A stretch of 64,000 bases of DNA. It comes from Cruorifilaria tuberocauda. Its lineage: Eukaryota > Nematoda > Chromadorea > Rhabditida > Onchocercidae. Positions 44,553 through 57,702 of this stretch are shown here, piece by piece. The stretch covers positions 1 through 64,000 of the forward strand of contig JABVXU010000045.1 in assembly GCA_013365365.1 (NCBI GenBank), given 5' to 3'. The stretch's first letter is position 1. Each line of letters begins with the position of its first letter. Below the pieces are notes generated by a model. It saw only the letters and a list, made by a program, of their open reading frames with translations, was not told the origin of the DNA and did no database searches. The translations under genes and the position numbers were made by a program.

Positions 44553-47500
44553 TTATTTTTTGTTTTCTCCTGATTTATTTGTCTTGGAAGAGTCAGTAAC
44601 TGATCCTGCTATTTCTTCTTCATCCTTTTTCTTTGCTCGACCTCGTCGACCTTCACTACCACCAACTAAAAATTGTTATTAACTATACAATTCTAAAACA
44701 TTAAAAAAAAGTAAAAAAGAACACGAAGAGGGAGAGAAGAGTAAGAAAAGCGGCAACCTGTCCTCCATTTATCATTTGACCATTACAATTTCAAAATTAA
44801 CTTATTTAAGGATAACTGTTTCTTAATTTAGACAAATTGTCGAATTATGAACAACTTTTCAAACTATCCATTCTTTCTAAATCTCGTAGGAATATTTGTT
44901 AAGTCAAAATATAACAATGCAAAGAATAACGCTGAGTGGTATATTTTATTTTGACAAAGTACTGACAAATCTCACGCTGTTTCACTTTGACAAAATTTAC
45001 CTATTTTTTATTAAATATATTTTTTACTTCTAAATTTTGTTTGCTATCAGTACTATGCATTTTAAATCCAAACATCAATTCAGAAGTATTCGACTATCCT
45101 AAATGGTTTACTTTCCCCAATCTAAAACAACAGAAATGGGAACATATTCTGTATGCGATATATAAATGATACTGATCTTCCTCACAAATTCTTGACTAAT
45201 AAATTCAGAAATGTAAGGAGAAATAAAATATTATGAGAAAAGATATTTACCAGATTCAGATGGATTTACCATACTTATATCTTTCACAACAGCTGAGAAT
45301 GTTTCATCGTCCATAACAATAACATCATTTTCACTTAATTGCTTTCTTACAAATCTGAAATCAGAGAGACTTTAGTCCATTTATTAAAAGAAAAAAGAGC
45401 TCACTTCTCCCAAGAATATATAAATACAAACTTTTTTGAACTCGTATCTACTTCATGCGCAGTTTCCTGTTTACTAGATTCTGCTTCATCCGAATTTGTT
45501 TTTTCACTTCCTATATCCTTTCCTTTTCCCCTTTCTGACGAACTTGAATTAGCGCTTTTTTCATCTGGAATAAAGTAATTCTGTAAGAGTTACAAATCTG
45601 AAATACTAAAATAAAGCAAATTATTTTTTTGGTTACCATATCTCACTCTTAACTTGCAATATTTTATCCAGAATAAAGCCATTCTATATTTTCTCTGATA
45701 ATAAAGATCCATAAAAAATAAGTTTGAATGATTACCACGTCGATCTTTATCTTTCTTTAAATATTTTGAGTAAACTGAACGTCTTTCTGAGGACCTTGTT
45801 GTTCTTTGTGATTTCGTTTCCTTTCCTTCTTCTTCTTCTTCATCTTCTTTTATTTGTTCCGGTTTTAGTGCCTTTTTAGCAAATGCTGTATTTCGTGTAC
45901 TTCTCGACCTCGTTTCTCTCTGGGTCTCTTCAGTAGTGGGAGTTTTCGATTCTACAAATAACATTTTGAATAACAAAACCTTTAAAAACTTAGGATTATT
46001 CAAATTAAAGATATTTCAGAAGAAAATTGAGATCAGATAAGTACATATGTCTTAAATAAATGCAGTACTCCTGATCAGCCATTTAAACCCATCCTTTGAG
46101 AGAAATATCCGGTATACTTCATAAGACAAAAAAATTAATTAAATTAAAAGGATCGCTTAATCTTCAATACTTTTAGTACATTTATTCTATAGATTCCTTT
46201 TGATTAAGAAACGGATTTGCGAAAGAGAATATAACCTTTCTGGACTAGTGCTCGAGGTGAAACCATAATTAAACGACCATCAAATCGTCGCATAACTGTG
46301 ACCTGAATAGTACATATGAGGAAAACTTGCTTAGTTTGCTCACTGTTTATTTTTATTTGATACGCTAAATAAAAAGCCTTCAATATTTCTCAATTTTTTC
46401 AATGTTCAATATATTAAGTGGACATTACTTAAGGGTTAAAGTCATTGGGAGTTATTCCAAAATTAAGATAAAGTACAACGATGAGTAAACACGAACAAAA
46501 CTAATGCTTCTTAAAACTTTTAATCACTAAATAGTAAACCATCAGTTTTTTCTAGATATTTCCTCTAATATCCCTCATAAGTGATTCAATGGCTAACAAA
46601 TGAGACTAACCAGATTTCCGGCTGCAGTTCTCAAAGTCATTGGCTTTCCAGTCAATTCTTCCGGATCGGTACCAAGTTGCATGGTACGTCCAGCAAGTTT
46701 TAACTTCGAATTTTGTCCACTGAATGGTATTCGTTCTTAAAGATATTACAGAAATTGATATCAAAGAAATTTTTATGTTTAAATTCATTATGGTTCTTTT
46801 CAAAGACATCGCTAAAAAACTTATTCTTTGTTTGAGCTGGTAAAAAATCAGAAAAAAATAAACTAAAAAAGAAAAGTAAAAAGCAATATTTCCAAGCGGA
46901 TACAATTTCTTATTCTACGACAGGAAGATGAAAATCATTGAAGGATAAAACTGCCCATATTAAACTCGAATTACCCGGCGCTATTATAGGCGTCTGAAAC
47001 AATTCCAAATCGCTCTATATACGATACTTTTCGTGAAACCCATTTTATACACGAAATCTTCAATGAATGAGTTATATAAATTCAAACAACTTACTCAGTG
47101 TGTAAGCTGCTCGGGATTCTGAAGGTTTCATTGATTCTACAAGAGAACACTGATCAAGAAATGTAAGAGTCTGATAATAATTTTGAGGATGACTACAATG
47201 CAAAACTAAAATGTAAAAATAATGAATAGGAAGCGAATTCATCAAATAAAACCTGAATGCTTACCGTCTCCTTCCGCCGAGGTCGCCTGAAAATTTTAAG
47301 GCTTTTGAAGGATAATCATGTGAAAGTGATAATTTTCTTCTCTGATTTATCATAACGAAAATGATTTACAGATTTTCTTCTATTCCTTTATCTACTAGAA
47401 AAAGTTTGACTTTATAAGTCGTGATCCTGCTTGCTAAAATAAATAAAAAAACCAGTTCCTTCTACACTGCCTGATAAAGTTATGCAACAGAAAGCTATTT

Positions 47501-50500
47501 TTCTTTTTTTGAAACGCTACAAACTATATCACGGTTTTTTTTTTATTTTTTATTTTTTTTGAAACACTACAAACTATTCAGTTTTTTTAAAAATTAATTA
47601 AAGAAACCTCTGTCCCTCCAACATACGTCGTTTTGTCAAAAATTCCCTTGGTGTTTGGCTTCACGACACCGCGGCTTCTTCTTGTTTGATATGGCTCCCT
47701 AGACAAATATTTCATTAAACAATTTTAATACTAGTTAGATTGTTTCAAAACATATCGTATTTCATTTTTCACTGCATGAGCTATAGCTGTTACATTATCA
47801 ATGGTTGCTACGAACAACTATTTTTTGACGATATTTAAAACCATAAATTCCACCTCCTTCTCTCTATTTTTAATTTAATAAAGCAGAGAAATAATTTAAT
47901 AGAGGGAAATAGAAATGAATATAGTCCATTTCAAATTTCAATAATTATACTAGAAGTAATTAGACCAAATTGTGAACTACTTATTCAGGTCATACTAGCT
48001 CGATCCGTAAAAGTGGAACTGATGCTAAGTCCACGAAAGATTTTTGAAGTAAAAACTTATTTCATCAAATTGAATAGTGAAACAATGTGCATCTCCTCTT
48101 GAGAATTTCTGAATTTTATCCAAAACCTTGTAACAATACCTTTTTAAATCCAACAGAGCTATTTCGTAAACATACTGAGCTCTGGTACCATGACAAAAAC
48201 TTATAAAATTATTATGAAATCGAGCGCTATTAATACCTTAACTTACAGATCATCAGTCCATAGAATGAAAAAATATAAAATATTTAAATCTTTTGCAGGC
48301 TGTTACCTCACAGATGTTTCTGCTTTTGGAACAGCAATTAACGGAGCTTTTTTTCCTTTCTTTATTTCGAAAGTTGTATCTGCTTCTTCCTTCCCTTTTC
48401 CACGTTTTGATCTTCTCAAATTTGGTTGTGTATCCTTAAAAAATTTCTTTTAAGAAGTTGAAAATTAAGTTATACCGATTATTCGCATAATTCCAATCCG
48501 AAATTCAACAAAATAGAAAAATTACTGCTGTTTCAGATTGTTCGGTAACATCCATTTCCGCTTCCTCATCAACTGTCATTTTTTCTGAAAATTAAGCCAA
48601 AATTCATGTGTATTCACAAAAAGAAATAGAAGAATTAATTCGCAACAGATCCATTCCTTATATTTCGCGTCATGCTTCATGCTTAATGACTTACTGCTCG
48701 ATACAATAAACCGCAGAAAAAATTTCTAAAAAAATCAGGAAAATCCCAACCTAATTCTTCCGGTGTGCTCCTTGAGGGTACCACTGGAAGAAAGATGAGC
48801 GGTTGCGTTTCTGATTCACTTTTTCCATCACGCTGCTGTGCTGAGCTGCTACCTTCATCGCCGCTTCCAAAACTTAATGTTGGAAGCAAGCTCGTGTGTT
48901 TAGTAACTACTATTCCACTATTTATAATTTCTTTTAAATCAAAAATTTCAGCAGCTAATTCCTCCACAGATTTATTACAATCTGGATCAGTAGCAATGCT
49001 ATCGCAGAGTGATGTGAGGTACTTTAAGTATTTTTTTGCTGCTACAATATGCTTCAAAGACTGAGCTCGTTCTTTGAAAAGCTGCAAAAACATAACGACT
49101 TCATTAACATTAACAATTCTGTTACACAAATATTTATAATATTGTTTGGCCATTCAGAGAGAATTTTTGCGACACTGATGCTACTGAACTTTAAATAACG
49201 TCTAATATCTCAAAAGGGATTTCACATTACAGACAGCGATTACCACATTATACTAGCATTTCGGAAATTTTTGAAAAGAAAATTTGATTTAATTAAAAAA
49301 CTATGCAGTAAAATACAAACCTCGCATTGCAGTTCGATTTGCATGACCAAATTATAAAGTGTATAGCTGGAAAAATTCGACCGATGAGTAACATAATGAG
49401 GCTGGCCTGGACCACTACTGCTTTGAATTTCTCTACTTTCAATGGAACGTACTGAACGACTTTCACTGACACGACGATTGCACTGTTCGACCAAATTTGC
49501 TATCTAAAAAAAAACTTTATTCCATAATTTTTTCAAGATTATTAAACACCATCAAACAAATGATTTTGTACAATAAGCTGATATCTTTGGTGTGAAGGAT
49601 TTCAATTTACTACTGACATGGAGCCCTCTGTTGCATCAACATCCCACAGCAATCTTCTATCAGCATTGCCATACAATTTATGTTTTTACTGCACTGCAAA
49701 CTTTTACATCATAATTGCGAAAAAAATTGTAAAAAACAAATCGCACATTTCCATTATTGAATTCATTATCTGCTTAAAAAATTGAAAAAATGAGGGATTA
49801 AAAAAAAACCACTACAAATAATTTCATTAACAGCTTACCTCGCGTTTCTCATCGTAATCTGATTTGACAGTTCTGCCATACGTGAAGTGCTGACCAACAT
49901 TTTGTTGTGCATATCGGAAAAAAGCATTTTTTTTCCAATGTCGAGTTGATGCACAGTTTTAATATAAATATTATCTACACAATACTTGCAGAACGCATCT
50001 AAAACAAGGTATTCTCCCCCTTCCTCCTTTTTCAATTAAATCGCAACAAAAGTCATTGTTTCACAAAAAAGTTTTTCTGCTATGTAGTTTACCTTCCTAT
50101 AAATCTTGGTCTTTGCAAGTTCACTCGCTTCAATTTTGATGCAGCATTTTCTCCAACTTGTTCATCCTGTCCAACACCCTCCTCACTACCCTCGTTACCA
50201 AAATCAACATTTCTTTCGCTTTCGCCACCTTCCTGTCCTGAAAAATAAGAAATCCAGAAAAATTTTTAATGCTTCTTGATTCCAACTGAACCATTAATTA
50301 TTAAAAACTGAAAATTTGCATTCATGCTGCAAATGCTTATAAGCGATATAATGAATTCCCATCTCTCTCGCTTTTCTATGTTCATAGACTGCATGTGATA
50401 CATTACAAGAAACCATTTTATTTAAAAGACAGTGAAAGACGCTAACCATCATGTTCAGTGTCGGGTCCTTCAGTAAATTCAACTACTGATGCAGAATCAT

Positions 50501-53500
50501 CATTTCGAACATGAGGTGGGCGTTTGGCGACATTAGATGCATATGCATCTAATTCTCTAAAAATACAATGAATTTTTGGTTGTTTCAACAAAAATAAAGC
50601 ATTGAGGAAAGTGGAAAATAAATAAAACTACACTTACTGTAAATTTGGATCGTCTTCTCTTACTCCTTCTTCAGACCACACACCGCCATTTTCTGAAAAT
50701 TGCTCAGTCACTTATGAGTTGTCAAAATATAGGAATCCTATTCGTATTGCAATGATTCAAGATATCTTTCAGTATTAGCATTTAAAATTCATCATAATGC
50801 AAGGTATCTTAGAAAATTGCAGCAATAGCAATGAGCATAAACTACCCTTCATTTTAAATTAGACACCATCTTTAAAGAGGTTTACTTTTTCAATTCAACT
50901 TATACAGACCATAATGTTAAGTATCAAACAACAAAGTGAATAACTAAAATAAACAATGCAAATGTAATTGACTAAGTTTGATATTTTCTATTACAGGTTG
51001 CTTTGATGAAAGCATTTAATGTTACCGGTTTGATTCAGTAATTTCATGGTTAGTTCAAAATTCAGCATTTCAAATCATGGAATTACTTTCCAAGAGGATA
51101 GATAATGCAGTTTCTATAGCTTATACTCAAGTAATGGACAAGTAAACATTGCCATTAAAGACTCAAATTTCTGAAAGATGAGGTTAATTTTTACGATAAT
51201 GTCACCAACTGATAATCATTTTTAAACCAAAAAAAAAAAGAAATATTCCATAATTAGCGCTAACCTGACATGATTTCACTTCCTATTTCACCTCTTCGCC
51301 TTAAAAGTCGCGCGCGTTGTGCATGACTTTTCACCATTCCAGCAGTTCGTAAACGTCTCTCTTCCACTTCATGCATGAATATTTCGGGAGTAAATGGAGC
51401 ATCGACTGTTGCATCCTCATCTGTAAAAGTTTGACTTTATTTTTGTTTACTATGAGTATAGCTGAAATTATTATCCATTATTCCTTTTTTAAAAATTATG
51501 TAGTATTGAAAATCCCTTACCGCTATGGAAATTATGATCCAGACAATACTGTATCCGCAAAATCCGAGTTTCTTGGCGTGAGACCCTCTGAAAAAAACTT
51601 ATCTTTTATTTCTTCTTCTCTTATCTGCTTATCCACTATTTCCTCCTTTTATCCACTTCGTTGACCATTTCTTACAATAAGATCAATGGAAAATTTTGGA
51701 CGCCAGCTACATTAACAAGAATGATAATGGGGAACCATAAAAAAATACTCATCTTGTTCTAAAAATTTCAACTGATTGTTATTCGAATTACTTCCAAAAA
51801 CTTTTTATGTAAGTGTTTGAGATCTTCTTCTGGCAACTATTTTCCCGGGTGATTTCTCTCTTGCTAAAGCTATCACGAGGAATTCCAATGACAAAATTAT
51901 TTGTATTAAAAAATAAAACCAATGTAATTTATTTATTATTGTCAAGCCATACTATCAGTCATATCATTGTGACTCCAGTTTCATCTTTTATCCAGAAAAT
52001 CGCGGTAAAAATTTCCTACTTCTACATCCTCTGTTTTGATATGATACTCTCAAAATTATATTATTCTTCTGATTCTTGCTAAATACACTTACTCGGTAAT
52101 CGTATACTCGAACAAATGCAGTACAATGAAGACCATCAGAATTAACGCCATAAGTTCGGCACCAGCGGTCGTCTGCAGCGCAAAGAAAAAACAGGCTTTC
52201 ATTGTGCATTGAAAAACGTCGAATTTTATATCGGCTGCGCTGTTGCAGCTCACGCATCCATTGCTAGAATCTGATAACTTTACTATAATCGCAAACCAAA
52301 TTTACAAATACTTACTTTTGTCACGCTCATTAATGTTTTATCTAAAGCTTCATTTCAAAGCCGATAGAAACCGAACGTATGTTTAGCCTTTGTTATTTCT
52401 TTATCCTTTTTGATATTCCAACATTTTCCGTTTTTTGCTATTTAGGATAAATATGAATATAAATATTAATGCTTTTTGATTGGGATTTTAATATTTTTGT
52501 TCTGGGTTTAAGAACAACTAATCAAAAACCTCAAAAAGATGTACTCCCGGAAACGAATAATATTGGCACGTCGCCTCTCGTTGATGATCCTGTGACACAT
52601 GATCCACAAAATTCTCCTGGGATGTAGTATCCGCATCGGTTACAATTGATATACCGCATTCGATACATACTGACTAAACGTAGGATAAAAGTTATTACAG
52701 TGTCTGTTTTTATTTCCAGAAATTATATTTACATCAAAACAGAAAGAGTTTTTTAGCCATATGCAGATAAAAAGAAAGGATGTTGAAGGAGAACATACAA
52801 TAATGCGAAGATGAAAATGCAAAAAAACCAACCGGTGGAAACGGACGCATTCTTCGAAGCATTGAAGGGGCGCAGTCTGAATCTAATAAATTTGTAGCGA
52901 TAAAGTATTTAAATCATTAGAGGACATAATTTGAAAATTTTAATAATTTCGCTGAGAGAGACAGCTATAAACCTATTTATAGTCTTCATTATCGAACGAA
53001 TCTCACCCCACTAACTAAATATATATATATATTTATATAGTTGTCAGGGAAAAGAACTAAGCGACTTTCGATAGTGACAAACAAATATGAGGAAAAGCGT
53101 TACCTTTGGAATGCAAACCACGACGCCGCTCCGCCATTATTTTTTCATATTCAAATCGCCGACGATACACCTTAAAAACAATTTTAAATACAGCCCAGGA
53201 TTAGCTGACTACATTTGATCAGGTAAGATACTTATAAATAAGCCTTAAATTGAGCTAAAAATAAAGAGGGAAATTTAAGAAAATCATATAAGCACTTTCC
53301 ACAGCAGGCAACCTACGTATCTACTAGATTTATATGTAAGAAAAAATTATTACACATATGTTTGTCAAACAATCGTGAGTCAAAAGAATAACAATCATCT
53401 TTAAATCTAAAGAAAAAATAAAGAATTGTCCTACTGTCAACAAATATGATCTATACATCATAAGAACACTGTAATTACACTTCTAACCTTGTATTCTCGA

Positions 53501-55497
53501 TGTCTTGTCAACCTTTTTACTAAAGTATCCAAAGGAGGAAACAAGGCCAAAACATCCGGATTTTCAGCGGCTAGCTTTTCAACTGAAAAATATCATTGAT
53601 ACAGAACACTTGCAATACCATAAACAACTGATAAAAATTATATTAGAAAATTGATGAAAGTCTGATCAATGAGTACTTATAAATGGTACCGAAATGACTG
53701 TAAAGATCTTCTAGTGGATCATCTGTGAATTCCGCCATTAGACGCAAATCGTAAATAACAATACGAAGACGTACCTAAATAAAAAATTACATGTATAAAC
53801 TTCGACCCTTTCAAAGTGTAAGTATACGAAGAAAACCTAGTTATAGTAATTTATCTGATTCACTATTAGTCAAAAATTGAATACTTGTAAATCATCTGGT
53901 TTACACGTAGTTAAATGGTGATGTCCAGAAGAACGTAGTTCGGTCAATCCAGGAGATGTCCGTAAAGCACCAGGACACCCTTCATTTACACAGCGCCACT
54001 TTGTATAATTGATTTCGCTCAACTGAAATAATACTTATATTAAGTTTCATGCTATTCACGAAGTTGAGAGGTCTTCAATCGGTACGACAGTTAATTAGCA
54101 AAAAAAACCGCTAGAAATAAATCTATTCTCATTAGAAAAAAAACATATTGGATTTCATTTTACATTTCAACAGCCGTGGATATAATCCTAAAACAATCAG
54201 AAAGAGTTTTTTGTTATTTTTAAATGCGTACTCATTATAGGTTATCATCGAAATAAGCGGTCATTAAAAAAGGATCAACGAAATTATCAAGCACATAATT
54301 CGTTCCTGCTCAATAACAAATGATGTGAAATACATAGCCATCCTTGAATAGCTAGTAATTCTTCACAAGTACGATATGCAAAGTTATTAAAACTAACATC
54401 AGTAGCAGCAACGTAAAGATGCCCATTCCAGGCGATTTGGGGACGACATCGCTTTGAAAAACATAGGATAATTCTTTCACCATTATCAAAAGTTATTGTC
54501 CGAGACACAAGATCTTCCAAATCCATTGTCAGACTTATCTAAAATATCGAATATTACCAATTTGAATGGAAGATTTTTTAAGAAACGTTTCCTTAGAAAC
54601 AGTAGAGTATGGCATATCGGAAATAGGAGAGGTATCACAAAGTGACCTCTCCAGTCACTGGATCTCTGATAACTTGATCAACTTCTCGGTCAGCAAACAT
54701 ATCTGAGTGGTCCTCATCATCGCTATATAGACCATCTTCATCATTTATGCATTCTTCCATATCACCCACATCACTTCCCGGAGTTGGAGACATTGCTGGA
54801 TGGCTTCCTTCCGTTTCGACAATTACTTCTTCGCTAACGCTCTGTAAGATAATTAATATATCATTGCTGAAATCTAAAGATCATCGAGATCTTGATGGAT
54901 AAACCTTTTGGATAGATTCACAGTGAAAAGATTTCAAAAGTTAAAAAATATTTACCATATGTAAGCCTACGTCTTGCTGTACGGCATCACCTTGTTTTCC
55001 TTGCTCATGTATTCTTTCGTCATATCCTCCGTGCTGTTCACTGTCAGCAGCATCCCCAATTTGCATCAGTGCTTCATCCAAATCATCAATGACCTGAAAA
55101 TTTTACACAGTTTACGAGATTTATCAGCCCAATAATGATGAACCACTTTTTTAACATCAGTCTAATATCAGTCGAATTTTCTGCATGCTTGGCATTCAGG
55201 ATAAAGTATGCTTCGCTTCTAGATATCAAAAGAAATTCTGGATAATCATTCTCAATAGATTCTGGGACAGAAAGTTCAAGAAACTAGGTTGTAATTTAAT
55301 CTTTCTTCGAACTTAAGAAAATATTATCCTCTTCAATATTAACGTACTGGCTTATACAAACGAGCAGCATATCGACTGAAGTTATCATCTAACAAAAGTT
55401 TGCTCACCTGACCAGAATCTACAATTTCCACTTCACCACTTTCCATCTCTTGCTGGCTCTGTTCGTAACTATTGCCTGCATTAACACGGTCGCTCAT
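44553..55497 (-). CDS. large FLYWCH zinc-finger protein, probably nuclear
   Basis: A 32-exon model from ATG (55497) to TAA (44553) sums to 1168 residues in frame. Exons: 55497-55408, 55093-54956, 54841-54647, 54538-54398, 54022-53885, 53774-53690, 53582-53488, 53170-53104, 52876-52833, 52673-52545, 52263-52093, 51587-51521, 51420-51265, 50692-50638, 50556-50447, 50237-50093, 49998-49986, 49889-49839, 49503-49321, 49081-48751, 48584-48526, 48434-48307, 47698-47608, 47286-47265, 47136-47095, 46993-46975, 46719-46611, 46302-46236, 45951-45736, 45564-45432, 45354-45251, 44665-44553. After an acidic N-terminus (about 1-140), residues about 165-225 form a FLYWCH domain split by an intron: hydrophobic strand WNGHLYVAATD, then KWRC, CPGA and HHH. 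Residues 334-361 are C2H2-like (C-x2-C-x18-H-x4-H), followed by a conserved-looking WCRTYGVNSDGLHC segment. Then come Arg-rich, helical and finally Glu/Lys/Ser-rich tails. DNA or chromatin binding is inferred from FLYWCH. I recognise no full-length orthologue. The 13-nt exon 49986-49998 is the weakest part. Confidence 0.72.
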
Positions 55498-57702
55498 ATC
55501 TCCCCAAAATATGCAGATTTGTCGTTCTAGAATTTCTTATTTTCTCAAAGAGATTTGGAAGGGCCAAACAAAAGGCAACACAGTAATGAGTGATATCCAT
55601 ATTCAATCTTTGCACCCCATATGATGAAATATGAATCAAGAATATCTACGATGGATAGCAGCAATACTGCCGTTAATTTGTTTAGCGTCAAAGCCAGATG
55701 TACCAGTCATTATTAATTTTGTTCTACCTCACAAACGTGAGTATTTACTTATGCTTTCCTTACTATCGTCATAGTTTATCGTCACCAATCCCTATCACCA
55801 CGAAATTTTACGGATTTCTAAATAACCGTACTATTTCCTTCAAACTGGTTCAGTAGTTTCTGCATTCAAATTTTCCCATTCTCTGATTTTCTTTGATGTA
55901 CTCCGACTTTCATTTGTGACTTCTCACAATTCCATTAAGATATTGCGAAATGACTACAAAAATCATTTGAAGTAGTCAGGCAAATAGAAGATATTCTACT
56001 ACCACTTCATTTGTTGATAAGATTTCTCTTGGGCAGCAAGAGATACCAAAATTTCATAGCACTATAGCATTGCGAACGATACCAGCGTATCTTGAACGAT
56101 GTCACCGTACTCTCCGTGATATCTTGTTTCCCAAATGGATGCACCGGCAATGCGGCCCAGTTGTTCCGACATGGTCCTAGCTTTATTCCCTGCTTAATTA
56201 TAACTGCCTAAATAATCCCATAAGAAGAAGAAAACTTCCACACTCCACCTTCTCCATCGCAAACAGCAAGAATGAAGAAATCGATTACAACATCGGGACG
56301 GAAATGTTGCACTTCGGGCTTAAAGCGTTCTAAGACTAATTGCGAATAATACAGCTACATAACACAATATATGATCGACGGCACAGTAGCATCCTTCCTG
56401 GCGTTGGTTGGTGGTTTTAATTTTGCGTCATTTTATAGGAATTAACCGTAGCATATCTCGAAAATCAAAAAATGTTGCTAATAATATGGACCACAGCTAT
56501 TGTTGTTATTACTATGAAATAGTAGACTTGGAATAATCTGTTAGTAATATCTAGTTGCAAACGTCTCAATTTCGACTCTTTGATTTTGTTTTTATTGCAT
56601 TTGTGAATTGCCACAATCCAACAAAAAAAACATTCTTATTAAGCTTATTAAGAATAAAGCTGAAGAGTGAGTGATGCTAGTTTGACTGGATGACTGGAAC
56701 ATAGTCTTTATGCGTATTTTAGAATAGCTCCAAATCTGATTCCACTTCTACTTAACACACTCTCGACCTATTACTCCGCTTGGTATTATCTTCCATTCAC
56801 AACCATCTATAATTAGGATACTAGCATAGGAACAGAATATGCTTACGAGGTGACACATTGTATAACTATATTTACAAAAATTGAACCATAGAAGAATTTA
56901 TAAGGTTTCTAGGTCATATAAGAATACGAGGGCACATAGAAACATTACTAAGAAAGAGACTCCGAATTCAATTTAATGAGTCACTTGCCCATCAGTCAAA
57001 TTAAATATTGTTTCTATATGCTGTAAAATTCGTTAGATGTTTTCTAGGGAATATATGACGCATATTAAATGAAACAGCAGATCAGTGGTTTTTTCTAAAA
57101 TCTTATGATGCAGTTATTACTAATTATCAGAAATATTGAATGACAGACAATGTAAAAAGAAATCTACAATCACTCGTAATAATCATTGCTCTAAACAACA
57201 TAGAAAGTTAAACATAGATGAGTAAAGAAATGAAATTGCTTTTACGGAAAGGTCAGTATAACGATATTAAAAACTGAAAGGAAATGGAGCTGAATTACAA
57301 ACCACTTCAAATTATCAACTAATTTTATAACACTGGACTTACAAGAAAGGTTTTTGAAAAAATAACAGGATAATGATATAAGCGCAAAGATGAAAAATAT
57401 TTGAGATATTTCATTATAAAATAAATTGTACCAAATGTTAAACGTAGATTATCCTCCTATGGTAACTTCCTTTCTGATATTGCTAAAATTTCTCACACTT
57501 TCGTACTTCCCACTGGAATCTGATTTCCCGCACATGAAAAAAATCTTTCGAATTAGGAACTATGATATTTAAGAAATTGGGAGAGAAATGTAATAATAAC
57601 CGGATAACCTTCGCAAAGAGCATTAAATTGTGATATTACAGATATGATACAAAGTTTTTCAGGACCTTATGAAATTGGTTTTTGTCATTTTTTTAAAAAT
57701 AT
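55498..57702. other. intergenic region upstream of FLYWCH gene and below ALIX
   Basis: Contains the 5' flank of the FLYWCH gene; a minus-strand acceptor at about 55527-55529 may take a spliced leader. It also holds the ambiguous open frames listed separately (55631-56180) and the ALIX 3'UTR. The stretch 56400-57700 shows nothing coding. Confidence 0.5.
55631..56180 (+). CDS. possible small secreted protein (two exons), strand ambiguous
   Basis: A plus-strand model with exons 55631-55736 and 56041-56180 gives 81 residues. The start is a signal-peptide-like stretch (LRWIAAILPLICLA), exon 1 ends in a strong donor (gtgagt), and the second exon contributes two Cys. The acceptor (gggcagcaag) is weak. 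On the opposite strand the same block carries an ATG-led 36-residue frame (56172 down to 56062) and another coding-like stretch (about 56367 down to 56216), so the strand is not settled. No family recognised. Confidence 0.25.

Noticed and set aside
48765..49064. 99-codon plus-strand open frame
   Set aside because: Antisense shadow of the exon 49081-48751 of the FLYWCH gene.
49835..50035. 66-codon minus-strand open frame including a Cys-Lys-Tyr-Cys segment
   Set aside because: Joining it to the next exon gives an immediate stop; the frame that joins cleanly (HFTYGRTVKSDYDEKRE) is a different one, so most of this stretch is read as intron.
54287..54397. Extension of the FLYWCH exon to a stop codon at 54287
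   Set aside because: A gttagt donor after 54398 joins the two halves of the FLYWCH domain exactly in phase; the extension would truncate the domain.
55631..56350. Insulin-like peptide gene
   Set aside because: Cys spacing in the plus-strand frames does not fit insulin B or A chains, and the final open stretch does not join in phase.
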